Shown here piece after piece: positions 1 to 6,563 of a stretch of 64,000 nucleotides of DNA (its first letter is position 1; every line of letters begins with the position of its first letter). Under the pieces are notes generated by a model. The model was given only the letters and a program-made list of their open reading frames with translations, had not been told where the DNA came from and did not search any database. Origin of the DNA: Paenibacillus_AR mesotrionivorans (GTDB lineage Bacteria > Bacillota > Bacilli > Paenibacillales > NBRC-103111); assembly GCF_046098205.1 (NCBI RefSeq), contig NZ_JBJURJ010000026.1:23178-87177 (forward strand), given 5' to 3'. The translations under genes and the position numbers were made by a program.

Positions 1-393
1 GCTTATGCCACGGCTACGTTCCTGAACCTGCCGGTGGTGATTGTGCGCCGGGACAACAAGGTGACGGAAGGCTCCGCCGTAAGCATTAACTACGTGTCGG
101 GCTCCAACAAGCGGATCCAGACCATGTCTCTCTCTAGACGGGCGTTGAAGGAAGAAGCCAAGGTATTGATTATCGACGACTTCATGCGTGCAGGCGGCAC
201 CATTCACGGTATGATGGATCTGTTGTCGGAGTTCCGGGCGACAGTGAAGGGTGTTGGCGTGTTCGTGGATTCCGATGAGGTGGAAGAGCATTTGGTGGAG
301 GATTATATCTCCCTTGCCCGTCTGACCCATGTGGATTCGCGCAGCAAGCAGGTGAAGGTGGTCTTGGGTAATTATTTTGAATCGGATCAGTAA
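1..393 (+). CDS. purR: Purine operon repressor PurR, C-terminal part (5' end outside window)
   Basis: The reading frame is open from the first base and ends in TAA at 391-393, so only the last 130 residues are present. They contain the PRPP-binding loop of the type I phosphoribosyltransferase fold (VLIIDDFMRAGGT), which in PurR senses PRPP rather than catalysing a reaction. The family represses purine biosynthesis and transport genes and is released by PRPP. The N-terminal winged helix lies upstream of the window. Its place directly before ridA and spoVG is the B. subtilis order and supports the call over an ordinary phosphoribosyltransferase. Confidence 0.93.
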   Translation, partial: AYATATFLNLPVVIVRRDNKVTEGSAVSINYVSGSNKRIQTMSLSRRALKEEAKVLIIDDFMRAGGTIHGMMDLLSEFRATVKGVGVFVDSDEVEEHLVEDYISLARLTHVDSRSKQVKVVLGNYFESDQ

Positions 394-455
394 ACGGCAT
401 CGTGGGTGATGAATCCGCCTTGCCGGCTGGCCGCCGGAAGGAGACAAGCATTGTT

Positions 456-845
456 ATGGTCAAAATTGTTGCGACGGCAGAAGCTCCTGCCGCTATCGGG
501 CCGTATTCCCAGGCCGTAATCGCAGGCGATATGGTGTATACCTCGGGGCAGATTCCCCTCCGCGCGGACGGGACCCTTCTGGAGGGGGGTATTGCCGAGC
601 AGGCCGAGCAGGTGCTGAAGAACCTGGAGGCTGTGCTTCGGGAAGCCGGGTCGGGGTTAACCCAAGTGGTTAAAACCACCGTGTTTCTGAAGGACATGAA
701 CCTGTTTGCAGAGTTCAACGAAATGTACGGTTCCTTCTTCAAGGATCATAAGCCGGCACGCTCTACTGTAGAGGTTGCACGCCTGCCGAAGGATGTTCTT
801 GTCGAAATAGAATGCATCGCGTTGAGAAATGTCGAAATAGTTTAA
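456..845 (+). CDS. ridA: RidA family 2-iminobutanoate/2-iminopropanoate deaminase (YabJ)
   Basis: This 129-residue protein belongs to the YjgF/YER057c/UK114 family. RidA trimers hydrolyse reactive enamines and imines released by PLP enzymes such as threonine dehydratase, protecting other PLP enzymes in the cytosol. The family signatures APAAIGPYSQ near the N terminus and YTSGQIPL are intact, and the C-terminal part reads RSTVEVARLPKDVLVEIE. ATG 456 matches the family's usual start; AAGGAG at 438-443 lies 12 bases upstream. An earlier in-frame start at 402 would add 18 residues not found in the family. It sits 62 bases after purR, as in B. subtilis, where yabJ and purR are linked. Confidence 0.94.
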   Translation: MVKIVATAEAPAAIGPYSQAVIAGDMVYTSGQIPLRADGTLLEGGIAEQAEQVLKNLEAVLREAGSGLTQVVKTTVFLKDMNLFAEFNEMYGSFFKDHKPARSTVEVARLPKDVLVEIECIALRNVEIV

Positions 846-892
846 GTTGTATAAATATTTTTAAAAAAACCTTTTTTTTAAGCACAAAAAAG

Positions 893-919
893 AAGGATTT
901 TCCCAGCTGTTGTGGAAAT
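893..919 (+). promoter_or_regulatory. Sigma-H-type promoter of spoVG
   Basis: AAGGATTT at 893-900 and GAAAT at 915-919 are separated by 14 bases, the spacing of the known sigma-H promoter of B. subtilis spoVG (AGGATTT, 14, GAATT). The -35 agrees fully with RNAGGAWWW; the -10 has one mismatch. An A/T-rich stretch precedes it. Assignment by motif and context only. Confidence 0.6.
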
Positions 920-961
920 ATACAGCAAGTCCTGCTTAAAAAAAAGGTGGTGAACGTAAAC

Positions 962-1246
962 GTGCAAATTACTGATGTCAGACTCCGCCGCGTGAATTCC
1001 GAAGGAAGAATGAAGGCCATCGCCTCCATTACCATCGACAACGAATTCGTCGTGCACGACATTCGCGTTATTGACGGAAATAACGGAATGTTCGTTGCTA
1101 TGCCCAGCAAGCGGACTCCCGACGGAGAGTTTCGGGATATCGCTCATCCCATCTCTTCCGCCACCCGGGAAAAAATTCAGGCAGCCGTTCTGGCTGAGTA
1201 CGAAAGAGCCGCTGTCGAGGAAGAAGTCATGGAAGAGGGAGCATAA
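962..1246 (+). CDS. spoVG: Septation/stage V sporulation regulator SpoVG
   Basis: The 94-residue product is nearly identical in pattern to SpoVG: ITDVRLRRVNSEGRMKAIAS, then VVHDIRVIDGNNG, then MPSKRTPDGEFRDIAHPI. SpoVG is a small nucleic-acid-binding regulator that affects asymmetric septation, spore cortex formation and, in several Firmicutes, capsule and virulence genes. The GTG at 962 is chosen because AAGGTGG at 944-950 sits about 11 bases upstream and the product then starts MQITDVRLRRVN, matching the family. Longer in-frame starts would run back into ridA. A sigma-H-type promoter precedes it and a hairpin terminator follows. Confidence 0.95.
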   Translation: MQITDVRLRRVNSEGRMKAIASITIDNEFVVHDIRVIDGNNGMFVAMPSKRTPDGEFRDIAHPISSATREKIQAAVLAEYERAAVEEEVMEEGA

Positions 1247-1264
1247 AATAACCGCATTTTCCGT

Positions 1265-1292
1265 GGGAGCCTCCGGGGCTCTCTTTTCTTTT
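1265..1292 (+). terminator. Rho-independent terminator after spoVG
   Basis: GGGAGCC and GGCTCTC pair (one G-T) around a short loop, followed by TTTTCTTTT. It lies between the spoVG stop and glmU. Confidence 0.7.
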
Positions 1293-1343
1293 GCCGGAAA
1301 GTAGGATATATTCATATTGGAATTTATGATGGAGATGATAAAT

Positions 1344-2735
1344 TTGAACATACTCAGTATTGTCCTGGCAGCGGGTAAGGGCAAACGGATGAAGTCGAAG
1401 CTGTACAAGGTGCTTCACCCTGTTTGCGGCCAGCCGATGGTCGGCCATGTTCTGGATGCCGTTGAAGGGCTCGGCGCTTCCCGCAATGTGGTTGTGGTTG
1501 GCCATGGCAGCGAAACGGTCAAGTCTTATTTGGGCAGCCGGGCGGAGTTTGTGATGCAGGAAGAGCAGCTGGGAACCGGTCACGCTGTGCTCCAGGCAGC
1601 TCCTTTGCTGGAGAAAGAGGAAGGCATCACGGTTGTTGTCTGCGGTGATACTCCGCTGGTGATGGAGGAAACCCTGCGCAAGATGATTGAGGTGCATGGG
1701 CAGTCCGGAGCTGCGGCCACTGTGCTGACTGCGGAGCTGTCAGACCCCACCGGATACGGCCGGGTGGTCCGCAGCGGTGACGGCCAGGTTATGGGCATCG
1801 TGGAGCAGAAGGATTGTACGCCGGAGCAGGCTTTGGTGAAGGAGATCAACACCGGCACGTACTGCTTCGACAACCAGAAGCTGTTTGCGGCATTGGGCAG
1901 GGTGACCAACAACAATGCGCAAAATGAGTATTATCTCACGGATGTGATCCGGATTCTGCAGGAGGACGGACATAAGGTAGCGGCTTGGCAGACAACGGAT
2001 CCGGCTGAAGCCATCGGAGTAAATGACCGGGTGGCGTTGTCGGAAGCGGAGCGGCTGATGCGGGAGCGCCTTGTCCGCCGTCTGATGCTCGACGGTGTGA
2101 CGGTAACGGACCCCTCCCATACGTATGTGGAGAAGGGTGTGTCTATCGGTGCGGATACGGTGCTGCTCCCCGGCTGTGTGCTGAAGGGCAAAACCGTCAT
2201 CGGTGAGGACTGCGTCATCGGACCCAATGTGGAAATGACCGACTCCGTGGTGGGCAACGGTGTGCACATCAAACAATCCGTACTGCTGGAAGCCAAAACC
2301 GGCAATGATGTGAATATCGGGCCGTTCGCGTATCTGCGTCCAGGCGCGGATCTGGCGGATGGTGTGAAGGTTGGGGACTTTGTAGAAATTAAGAACGCCG
2401 TTATCGGGGAAGGCAGCAAGGTGCCTCATCTGAGCTATGTCGGAGATGCCACTGTGGGCAGCCATACCAATATCGGGTGTGGTGTCATTACAGCCAACTA
2501 CGACGGCTTCAACAAATCCCGTACGGAAATCGGCAGCAATGCCTTTATTGGCAGCAATGTGAATTTGATTGCGCCGGTGCGGGTTGGGGACGGTGCGTTT
2601 GTGGTTGCGGGCTCCACCATTACCCATGAGGTGCCCGACAATGATCTGGCTATCGCCCGGGTGCGCCAGGTGAATAAGGAAGGTTATGCCGAAAAGCTGC
2701 GCAACAAGTTCAAGGCCAAGAAGGAAAAGAAGTAG
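1344..2735 (+). CDS. glmU: Bifunctional UDP-GlcNAc pyrophosphorylase / glucosamine-1-phosphate acetyltransferase
   Basis: GlmU makes UDP-N-acetylglucosamine for peptidoglycan and teichoic acids: the C-terminal domain acetylates glucosamine-1-phosphate and the N-terminal domain transfers UMP. The N-terminal loop reads LAAGKGKRMKS, with Lys where many relatives have Thr. QLGTGHAV and CGDTPL follow. From about residue 245 hexapeptide repeats form a left-handed beta-helix, ending in the acetyltransferase segment GCGVITANYDG and HEVPDNDLA. About 463 residues is the usual size. The start is uncertain: TTG 1344 has GGAG 9 bases upstream and gives the family-like MNILSIVLAAG, while in-frame TTG 1317 and ATG 1326/1329/1335 would add 3-9 residues. 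Confidence 0.95.
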   Translation: MNILSIVLAAGKGKRMKSKLYKVLHPVCGQPMVGHVLDAVEGLGASRNVVVVGHGSETVKSYLGSRAEFVMQEEQLGTGHAVLQAAPLLEKEEGITVVVCGDTPLVMEETLRKMIEVHGQSGAAATVLTAELSDPTGYGRVVRSGDGQVMGIVEQKDCTPEQALVKEINTGTYCFDNQKLFAALGRVTNNNAQNEYYLTDVIRILQEDGHKVAAWQTTDPAEAIGVNDRVALSEAERLMRERLVRRLMLDGVTVTDPSHTYVEKGVSIGADTVLLPGCVLKGKTVIGEDCVIGPNVEMTDSVVGNGVHIKQSVLLEAKTGNDVNIGPFAYLRPGADLADGVKVGDFVEIKNAVIGEGSKVPHLSYVGDATVGSHTNIGCGVITANYDGFNKSRTEIGSNAFIGSNVNLIAPVRVGDGAFVVAGSTITHEVPDNDLAIARVRQVNKEGYAEKLRNKFKAKKEKK

Positions 2736-2929
2736 GCCTTTGCCGGTCGTGCGCCGCATCGGATGAGTATTATAGGGAGCAGAATGAGTTGGAATTTGGA
2801 TCAAATACAGGATGTATTCCCATTATAATAGCTCAGTAGCAATATTATCCTGTGGCCTTGCCGGAATCGGAGAGGCTATAATGCAAATGTGCAGTTAATT
2901 TGTCCCAAAGGAGTTCTTTTTATGGGCTG

Positions 2930-3060
2930 TAACTGCAAAAATGCAGTTAATGGGGGCTATTTTCCCGGAAACGGCAGGTTGTGGGGAGAATAACTGCACT
3001 TTTGCAGTTGAACCCCGGCTGGTCAGACAATCTGCTTTGATTACCTGCACTTTTGCAGTT
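2930..3060. repeat. Three AACTGCA-N4-TGCAGTT palindromes
   Basis: Unit 1 (2930-2949) is TAACTGCA-AAAA-TGCAGTTA, a perfect 8-bp inverted repeat. Unit 2 (2991-3009) and unit 3 (3044-3060) share the loop CTTT and the arm TGCAGTT. A degenerate half unit (TGTGCAGTTAA) lies at 2888-2898. Start-to-start spacings are about 61 and 53 bases. They look like a dispersed intergenic repeat family rather than an array. Confidence 0.7.
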
Positions 3061-3104
3061 CGTTCTTTTTTGGGAACATCGGTTTGGTCCTGTTGTAGTG
3101 GTAG

Positions 3105-3141
3105 TTACGCTTAGGAAGCCGGCTTCCCTAAAGGGAAGCCC
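3105..3141 (+). repeat. Hairpin repeat unit A (TTACGCTTAGGAAGCC type)
   Basis: The conserved head TTACGCTTAGGAAGCC is followed by a perfect 8-bp stem, GGCTTCCC at 3121-3128 and GGGAAGCC at 3133-3140, with loop TAAA. It is nearly identical to unit C at 3188-3232 but lacks the CTTAGGAGG tail. Confidence 0.75.
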
Positions 3142-3148
3142 AGCTAAA

Positions 3149-3182
3149 GCTTACGATGCCAGTTTTTGCCCCAGCAAAAACT
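3149..3182 (+). repeat. Hairpin repeat unit B with a different stem
   Basis: The head GCTTACGATGCC matches that of the copy at 49902, but the stem is unrelated in sequence: AGTTTTTGC at 3161-3169 pairs perfectly with GCAAAAACT at 3174-3182 around CCCA. The head is conserved while the hairpin is swapped. Confidence 0.65.
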
Positions 3183-3187
3183 CAAGA

Positions 3188-3232
3188 TTACGCTTACGAA
3201 GCCGGCTTCCCTAAAGGGAAGCCCTTAGGAGG
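3188..3232 (+). repeat. Hairpin repeat unit C carrying the prs ribosome binding site
   Basis: The head TTACGCTTACGAAGCC is followed by the stem GGCTTCCC (3204-3211) / GGGAAGCC (3216-3223) with loop TAAA, then the tail CTTAGGAGG (3224-3232). The AGGAGG of the tail lies 8 bases before the prs GTG start, so the repeat supplies the Shine-Dalgarno. Confidence 0.8.
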
Positions 3233-3240
3233 AACTGTTT

Positions 3241-4191
3241 GTGTCATACTTAGATCCGAAGTTGAAGATTTTTACCTGTAACTCCAATCCCAAGCTGGCG
3301 GAGGAAATTGCCTCCTACATCGGGGTATCCTTGGGCGATTCTGAAGCGCTGCAATTCGCTGATGGTGAAGTGCGCATCAAGCTGAATGAAAGTGTGCGGG
3401 GCTGCGATGTATTTGTTATCCAGTCCACCTGTCTGCCCGTCAATGATAACCTGATGGAGCTGCTGGTTATGGTGGACGCCTTGCGCCGCGCCTCCGCCAA
3501 CAGCATCAACGTGGTGATTCCGTACTACGGCTACGCGCGGCAGGACCGGAAAGCCCGTTCCCGCGACCCCATCACCGCCAAGCTGGTGGCGAAGATGATC
3601 GAAACCGCCGGTGCGGACCGGGTAATCAGCATGGATCTGCATGCGACACAAATTCAGGGCTTCTTCGATATTCCTGTGGATCATCTATTGGGCAACCCGA
3701 TCCTCGGCAAGTATTTCCGCAACAAGGCTCTCCCCAATATTACCGTTGTTTCCCCCGACCATGGCGGCGTTGTGCGCGCCCGCAGATTGGCGGATTATTT
3801 GTCTGCGCCTCTGGCCATTATCGACAAACGCCGTCCGGAGCCGAATGTCTCCGAAGTGATGAATATCATCGGCGACATCAAGGGCCGTACCGCCATCCTG
3901 GTGGACGATATCATCGATACCGCCGGCACCATGGTTTTGGCCGCCAACGCCTTGATGGAATACGGCGCGACGGACGTATATGCCTGCTCCACCCACCCGG
4001 TATTGTCCGGACCGGCCATGGAGCGTATTGCCAATTCCCCGTTGAAGGAATTGGTGGTGACCAACACTATCCCGCTGCATCACACCAATCCTTCGGAGAA
4101 GATCCGGGTGCTGTCCGTGGCGCCGACCATCGGCGAGGCGATTATCCGGATTCACGAGCAGCTGCCTATCAGCAAGCTGTTTGAGGAATAA
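3241..4191 (+). CDS. prs: Ribose-phosphate pyrophosphokinase (PRPP synthetase)
   Basis: Prs converts ribose-5-phosphate and ATP to PRPP and AMP, feeding purine, pyrimidine, histidine and NAD synthesis. The 316-residue product has the standard class I length and motifs: FADGEVRIKLNESVRG, the flexible-loop region YYGYARQDRKARSRDPI, the DLHATQIQGFF segment and the PRPP loop AILVDDIIDTAGT. The GTG start at 3241 is supported by AGGAGG at 3227-3232, which belongs to a hairpin repeat unit. No clear sigma-A promoter is visible directly upstream. A short TTGGAA/TTCCAA hairpin at 4217-4231 follows the gene but lacks a T run. Confidence 0.97.
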   Translation: MSYLDPKLKIFTCNSNPKLAEEIASYIGVSLGDSEALQFADGEVRIKLNESVRGCDVFVIQSTCLPVNDNLMELLVMVDALRRASANSINVVIPYYGYARQDRKARSRDPITAKLVAKMIETAGADRVISMDLHATQIQGFFDIPVDHLLGNPILGKYFRNKALPNITVVSPDHGGVVRARRLADYLSAPLAIIDKRRPEPNVSEVMNIIGDIKGRTAILVDDIIDTAGTMVLAANALMEYGATDVYACSTHPVLSGPAMERIANSPLKELVVTNTIPLHHTNPSEKIRVLSVAPTIGEAIIRIHEQLPISKLFEE

Positions 4192-4311
4192 TTTAACGCA
4201 TCTGGTCCATCAAGGGTTGGAATCCTTCCAAAACGGGCAATCTAGTGAAAGACGCACAGGAAAAAAGCGGCTTAACCTGAAATCCGTTTAAGGGAGGCTC
4301 TACCAACAATT

Positions 4312-4944
4312 ATGGCGATATCATTGCAGGCTCAAACCAGAGGCAATCTAACTAAATCCGGAGTAAAGCATCTCCGCTCCTCCGGCAGTGTGCCGGGTGT
4401 GGTATACGGCAAGACAATCGGCTCCGTCCTGGTTACAGTAGATAACCGGGAGCTGTCTTCGCTTTTGCGATCCCATGCCAACGGGATTATCGAGCTGGAG
4501 CTGGGCTCTTCAGGCAAACAGACGGTGATGATCCAGGATGTGCAGCGGGACCCGTTGAACAGCAATCTGCTGCATATTGATTTTCACCAGATCAATATGA
4601 ATGAGCCGGTCCGCACCGAGGTTACCCTGGACTTCGTTGGCGACTCCAAGGGTGAAGAGGAAGGCGGCATGCTGCAGATTCAGCTTCACCAGGTGGAGGT
4701 GCGCTGTCTTCCGGCCGCAATCCCTGCCTCCATTGTGGTGGATGTGACCCGGCTGGATATGGGAGATACCATTACCGCCGGAGAATTGCAGATGCCGGCA
4801 GGGGTGGAGCTCAAAACCCATAAGGATGAAGTGGTGGTGACGATTCTGGCGCCGCAGAAGGAAGTGGAGGAGACTCCGGCAGAGCCAACCGCAAAGGATG
4901 CGGCTCCTGCCAAAGCTGCCAAAAATGCGGAGCCGGTTACCTAA
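4312..4944 (+). CDS. rplY: 50S ribosomal protein L25 / general stress protein Ctc
   Basis: This 210-residue protein has the long Ctc-type form of L25: an N-terminal 5S rRNA-binding domain (GNLTKSGVKHLRSSGSVPGVVYGK to about residue 92) followed by the C-terminal TL5-like beta domain (VRTEVTLDFVGDSKG, HKDEVVVTILAP). The last 30 residues are a charged Ala/Glu/Pro tail seen in many Ctc proteins. In B. subtilis ctc is stress induced by sigma-B; I found no convincing sigma-B promoter here. ATG 4312 is preceded by AGGGAGG at 4291-4297, an unusually long spacing of 14. Confidence 0.93.
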   Translation: MAISLQAQTRGNLTKSGVKHLRSSGSVPGVVYGKTIGSVLVTVDNRELSSLLRSHANGIIELELGSSGKQTVMIQDVQRDPLNSNLLHIDFHQINMNEPVRTEVTLDFVGDSKGEEEGGMLQIQLHQVEVRCLPAAIPASIVVDVTRLDMGDTITAGELQMPAGVELKTHKDEVVVTILAPQKEVEETPAEPTAKDAAPAKAAKNAEPVT

Positions 4945-4970
4945 CACCAGGTTCTCTCATAAGCAAAATG

Positions 4971-5000
4971 GAGCGGGCGCAGTACGCGTCCGCTCTTTTG
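4971..5000 (+). terminator. Terminator after rplY
   Basis: GAGCGGGCGC and GCGTCCGCTC form a 10-bp stem with one G-T pair around AGTAC, followed by TTTTGTGTT. Confidence 0.85.
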
Positions 5001-5031
5001 TGTTAGGCCGAGCTTCTCCGTCTGTTGGCTG

Positions 5032-5232
5032 CTAGTAGCCCGGTCTGGATACAAAACGGTAGACGCCTCGGGTGTAATATACCGGACCGATCCGGATAAA
5101 GTGCGGCGAGATACCGCTTACAAAACCAATGTCCGCATGTTGGGCCCCCAGATAAACTTGCACGGGGATTTCATGCTCCATATGGTGAAGAAAGTGAATA
5201 TCCTGGGTCAGAATCTGACCGAAGAGGTACAT
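5032..5232 (-). CDS. Small conserved-looking hypothetical protein (66 aa)
   Basis: A minus-strand frame between rplY and pth encodes MYLFGQILTQDIHFLHHMEH and ends in FVSRPGY. I do not recognise the family with certainty. The protein looks compact and beta-rich (IPVQVYLG, IGFVSGISPHFIRIG, VYRFVSRPGY) without a signal peptide or membrane segment. Coding is supported by GAAGGAG on the minus strand (5242-5248), 9 bases before the ATG; an in-frame extension back to 5295 has no comparable site and looks like non-coding sequence. It is oriented opposite to both neighbours and divergent from pth, and the rplY terminator lies just beyond its stop codon. Confidence 0.6.
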   Translation of the reverse strand: MYLFGQILTQDIHFLHHMEHEIPVQVYLGAQHADIGFVSGISPHFIRIGPVYYTRGVYRFVSRPGY

Positions 5233-5343
5233 AGGCGGATGCTCCTTCGGAGGAGTATGTTGACAAAGTAGGGCCCACAGGAAAGACAAAGCCAAAGGGA
5301 ATATAGTTTGCGGCTTACCGAAATTATTTTTTTCGTGCGGATT

Positions 5344-5352
5344 TGCTATAAT
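5344..5352 (+). promoter_or_regulatory. Extended -10 promoter of pth
   Basis: TGCTATAAT is an extended -10 element (TGN plus perfect TATAAT). The -35 position, 17 bases upstream, reads TTATTT, a weak match. It lies 30 bases before the pth start, so the leader is short. Confidence 0.6.
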
Positions 5353-5381
5353 CGAAGGATGTACGAGAGGAGCGATACAGA

Positions 5382-5945
5382 ATGAAATGGTTTGTTGGTT
5401 TGGGGAATCCGGGCAGGGAGTATGAGAGCACCCGGCATAATATTGGCTTCATGGCCGTTGACCGCATGGCGGCGGAGTGGGGATTATCCTGGAAATCCGT
5501 CTCCAAGTGCAAGGGATTGGTGGCGGAAGGGATGGTGCAGGGTGAAAAGGTAGCGCTGCTCAAGCCGCAAACCTACATGAACCTGTCAGGGGAAGCCGTG
5601 CGCGGGTTTATGGATTTTTATAAGGCCAGCCTTGCGGATATGGTCCTGCTCTATGATGATATGGATACCCCCTTCGGCCAAATCCGGCTGCGGTATCAGG
5701 GAAGTGCGGGAGGCCATAACGGGATCAAGTCCATTATCGCCCATACCGGTACCCAAACCTTCAACCGCATCCGCATCGGCATTTCCCGGCCGCCTGCAGG
5801 CTACGATATCGTCCAATATGTGTTGGCCGGCTTCCGCAAGGAGGAGGTTAAGGAAATTCCTTTGATTCTGGAGCGGGTTGGTGAGGCGATGACCCATACC
5901 TTCACCGCCACCTTCGAGCAAACCATGGCCAAATTCAACGGCTAA
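5382..5945 (+). CDS. pth: Peptidyl-tRNA hydrolase (SpoVC)
   Basis: Pth cleaves the ester bond of peptidyl-tRNAs that fall off ribosomes, recycling tRNA. The 187-residue product has the family landmarks: VGLGNPGREYESTRHNIGF with the catalytic His after the RHN motif, KPQTYMNLSGE, YDDMDTPFGQIRLR and GSAGGHNGIKSII. ATG 5382 follows AGAGGAG at a normal distance. In B. subtilis the gene is spoVC, found through a sporulation mutation although it is essential. It is followed by fin after 114 bases, as expected. Confidence 0.97.
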   Translation: MKWFVGLGNPGREYESTRHNIGFMAVDRMAAEWGLSWKSVSKCKGLVAEGMVQGEKVALLKPQTYMNLSGEAVRGFMDFYKASLADMVLLYDDMDTPFGQIRLRYQGSAGGHNGIKSIIAHTGTQTFNRIRIGISRPPAGYDIVQYVLAGFRKEEVKEIPLILERVGEAMTHTFTATFEQTMAKFNG

Positions 5946-6059
5946 TTCACCTTAATCCCTGGGAGCCTTCTCATAAAATGGCTCTAATCCGGACATACTG
6001 GAGGATAACGTGCAGACCTGGCACAAAAACCGGTATGGCTGGAAAGGGGAACTGCTGTT

Positions 6060-6290
6060 ATGGATGTTCGGTATGTGTGCCCGCATTGCGGCACGGAGGT
6101 GGGCCGGTTAAACGGCAGCCATCTTACGGAGGCGCAGTTGGGCTTCCATTCCTTGACCCTCGAAGAGCGGAGCGATATAATAGCTTATAGCGTGAACGGA
6201 GACGTAACCGTCAAGGTAACCTGCGATTACTGTAAGCAGGCTCTGGAGACGAATCCCGAGCTGATGCTGGTTGCCAATCCGCTGCAGTAA
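6060..6290 (+). CDS. fin: Anti-sigma-F factor Fin (YabK)
   Basis: Fin is a small zinc-binding protein made in the forespore that antagonises sigma-F and helps the switch to sigma-G. The 76-residue product has two CxxC pairs, YVCPHCGTE near the N terminus and CDYCKQALE near residue 60, in the family arrangement. AAAGGGGAA lies about 10 bases before ATG 6060. In B. subtilis the gene is likewise between pth and mfd and is transcribed by sigma-F; I did not find a clear sigma-F promoter in the 114-base gap. Confidence 0.9.
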   Translation: MDVRYVCPHCGTEVGRLNGSHLTEAQLGFHSLTLEERSDIIAYSVNGDVTVKVTCDYCKQALETNPELMLVANPLQ

Positions 6291-6306
6291 GCAAAGTGAT
6301 GAAGAG

Positions 6307-6337
6307 GCCTTGGTGGATGAAGCCCAAGGCTTTTTTT
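6307..6337 (+). terminator. Terminator after fin
   Basis: GCCTTGG (6307-6313) pairs with CCAAGGC (6324-6330) and seven T follow. Confidence 0.88.
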
Positions 6338-6466
6338 ACCGGTAAGAAGCCTCGCGCTTCTGGCTGTATAAGGGAAGATGCCCGATTACATACGGGCGGC
6401 CGCACGGCGCCGGAAGGGCGCCTTTCAGCCGTTTCTTCCCTGAACATGGACAATAAACGGCAAAAG

Positions 6467-6492
6467 GAACGGCGTTGACCTAAACGCCGTTC
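6467..6492. other. Perfect 10-bp hairpin upstream of mfd
   Basis: GAACGGCGTT (6467-6476) and AACGCCGTTC (6483-6492) pair perfectly around GACCTA. No T run follows, so it is not a standard terminator. It lies 72 bases before the mfd start and may shape the mfd leader. Confidence 0.5.
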
Positions 6493-6563
6493 GTTGTGTA
6501 TCCATCCGCTGCCCGTGCTCATTGGCATGGGCGGCTCTTGCATGGGGATAAGGAGTTGGTCCG

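Larger units (their letters stand above)
2736..3240. other. Repeat-rich non-coding gap between glmU and prs
   Basis: About 500 bases without a credible gene. It contains a series of AACTGCA/TGCAGTT palindromes (2930-3060) and three units of a GCTTACGA-type hairpin repeat (3105-3232), the last of which supplies the prs Shine-Dalgarno. TATAAT-like hexamers occur at 2824-2829 and 2877-2882 but neither has a well-placed -35 box, so no promoter is called. Confidence 0.7.

Noticed and set aside
2888..3232. Possible CRISPR array from the repeated palindromes
   Set aside because: The repeats are of two unrelated kinds, the spacing is irregular, the units differ in sequence and there are no cas genes.
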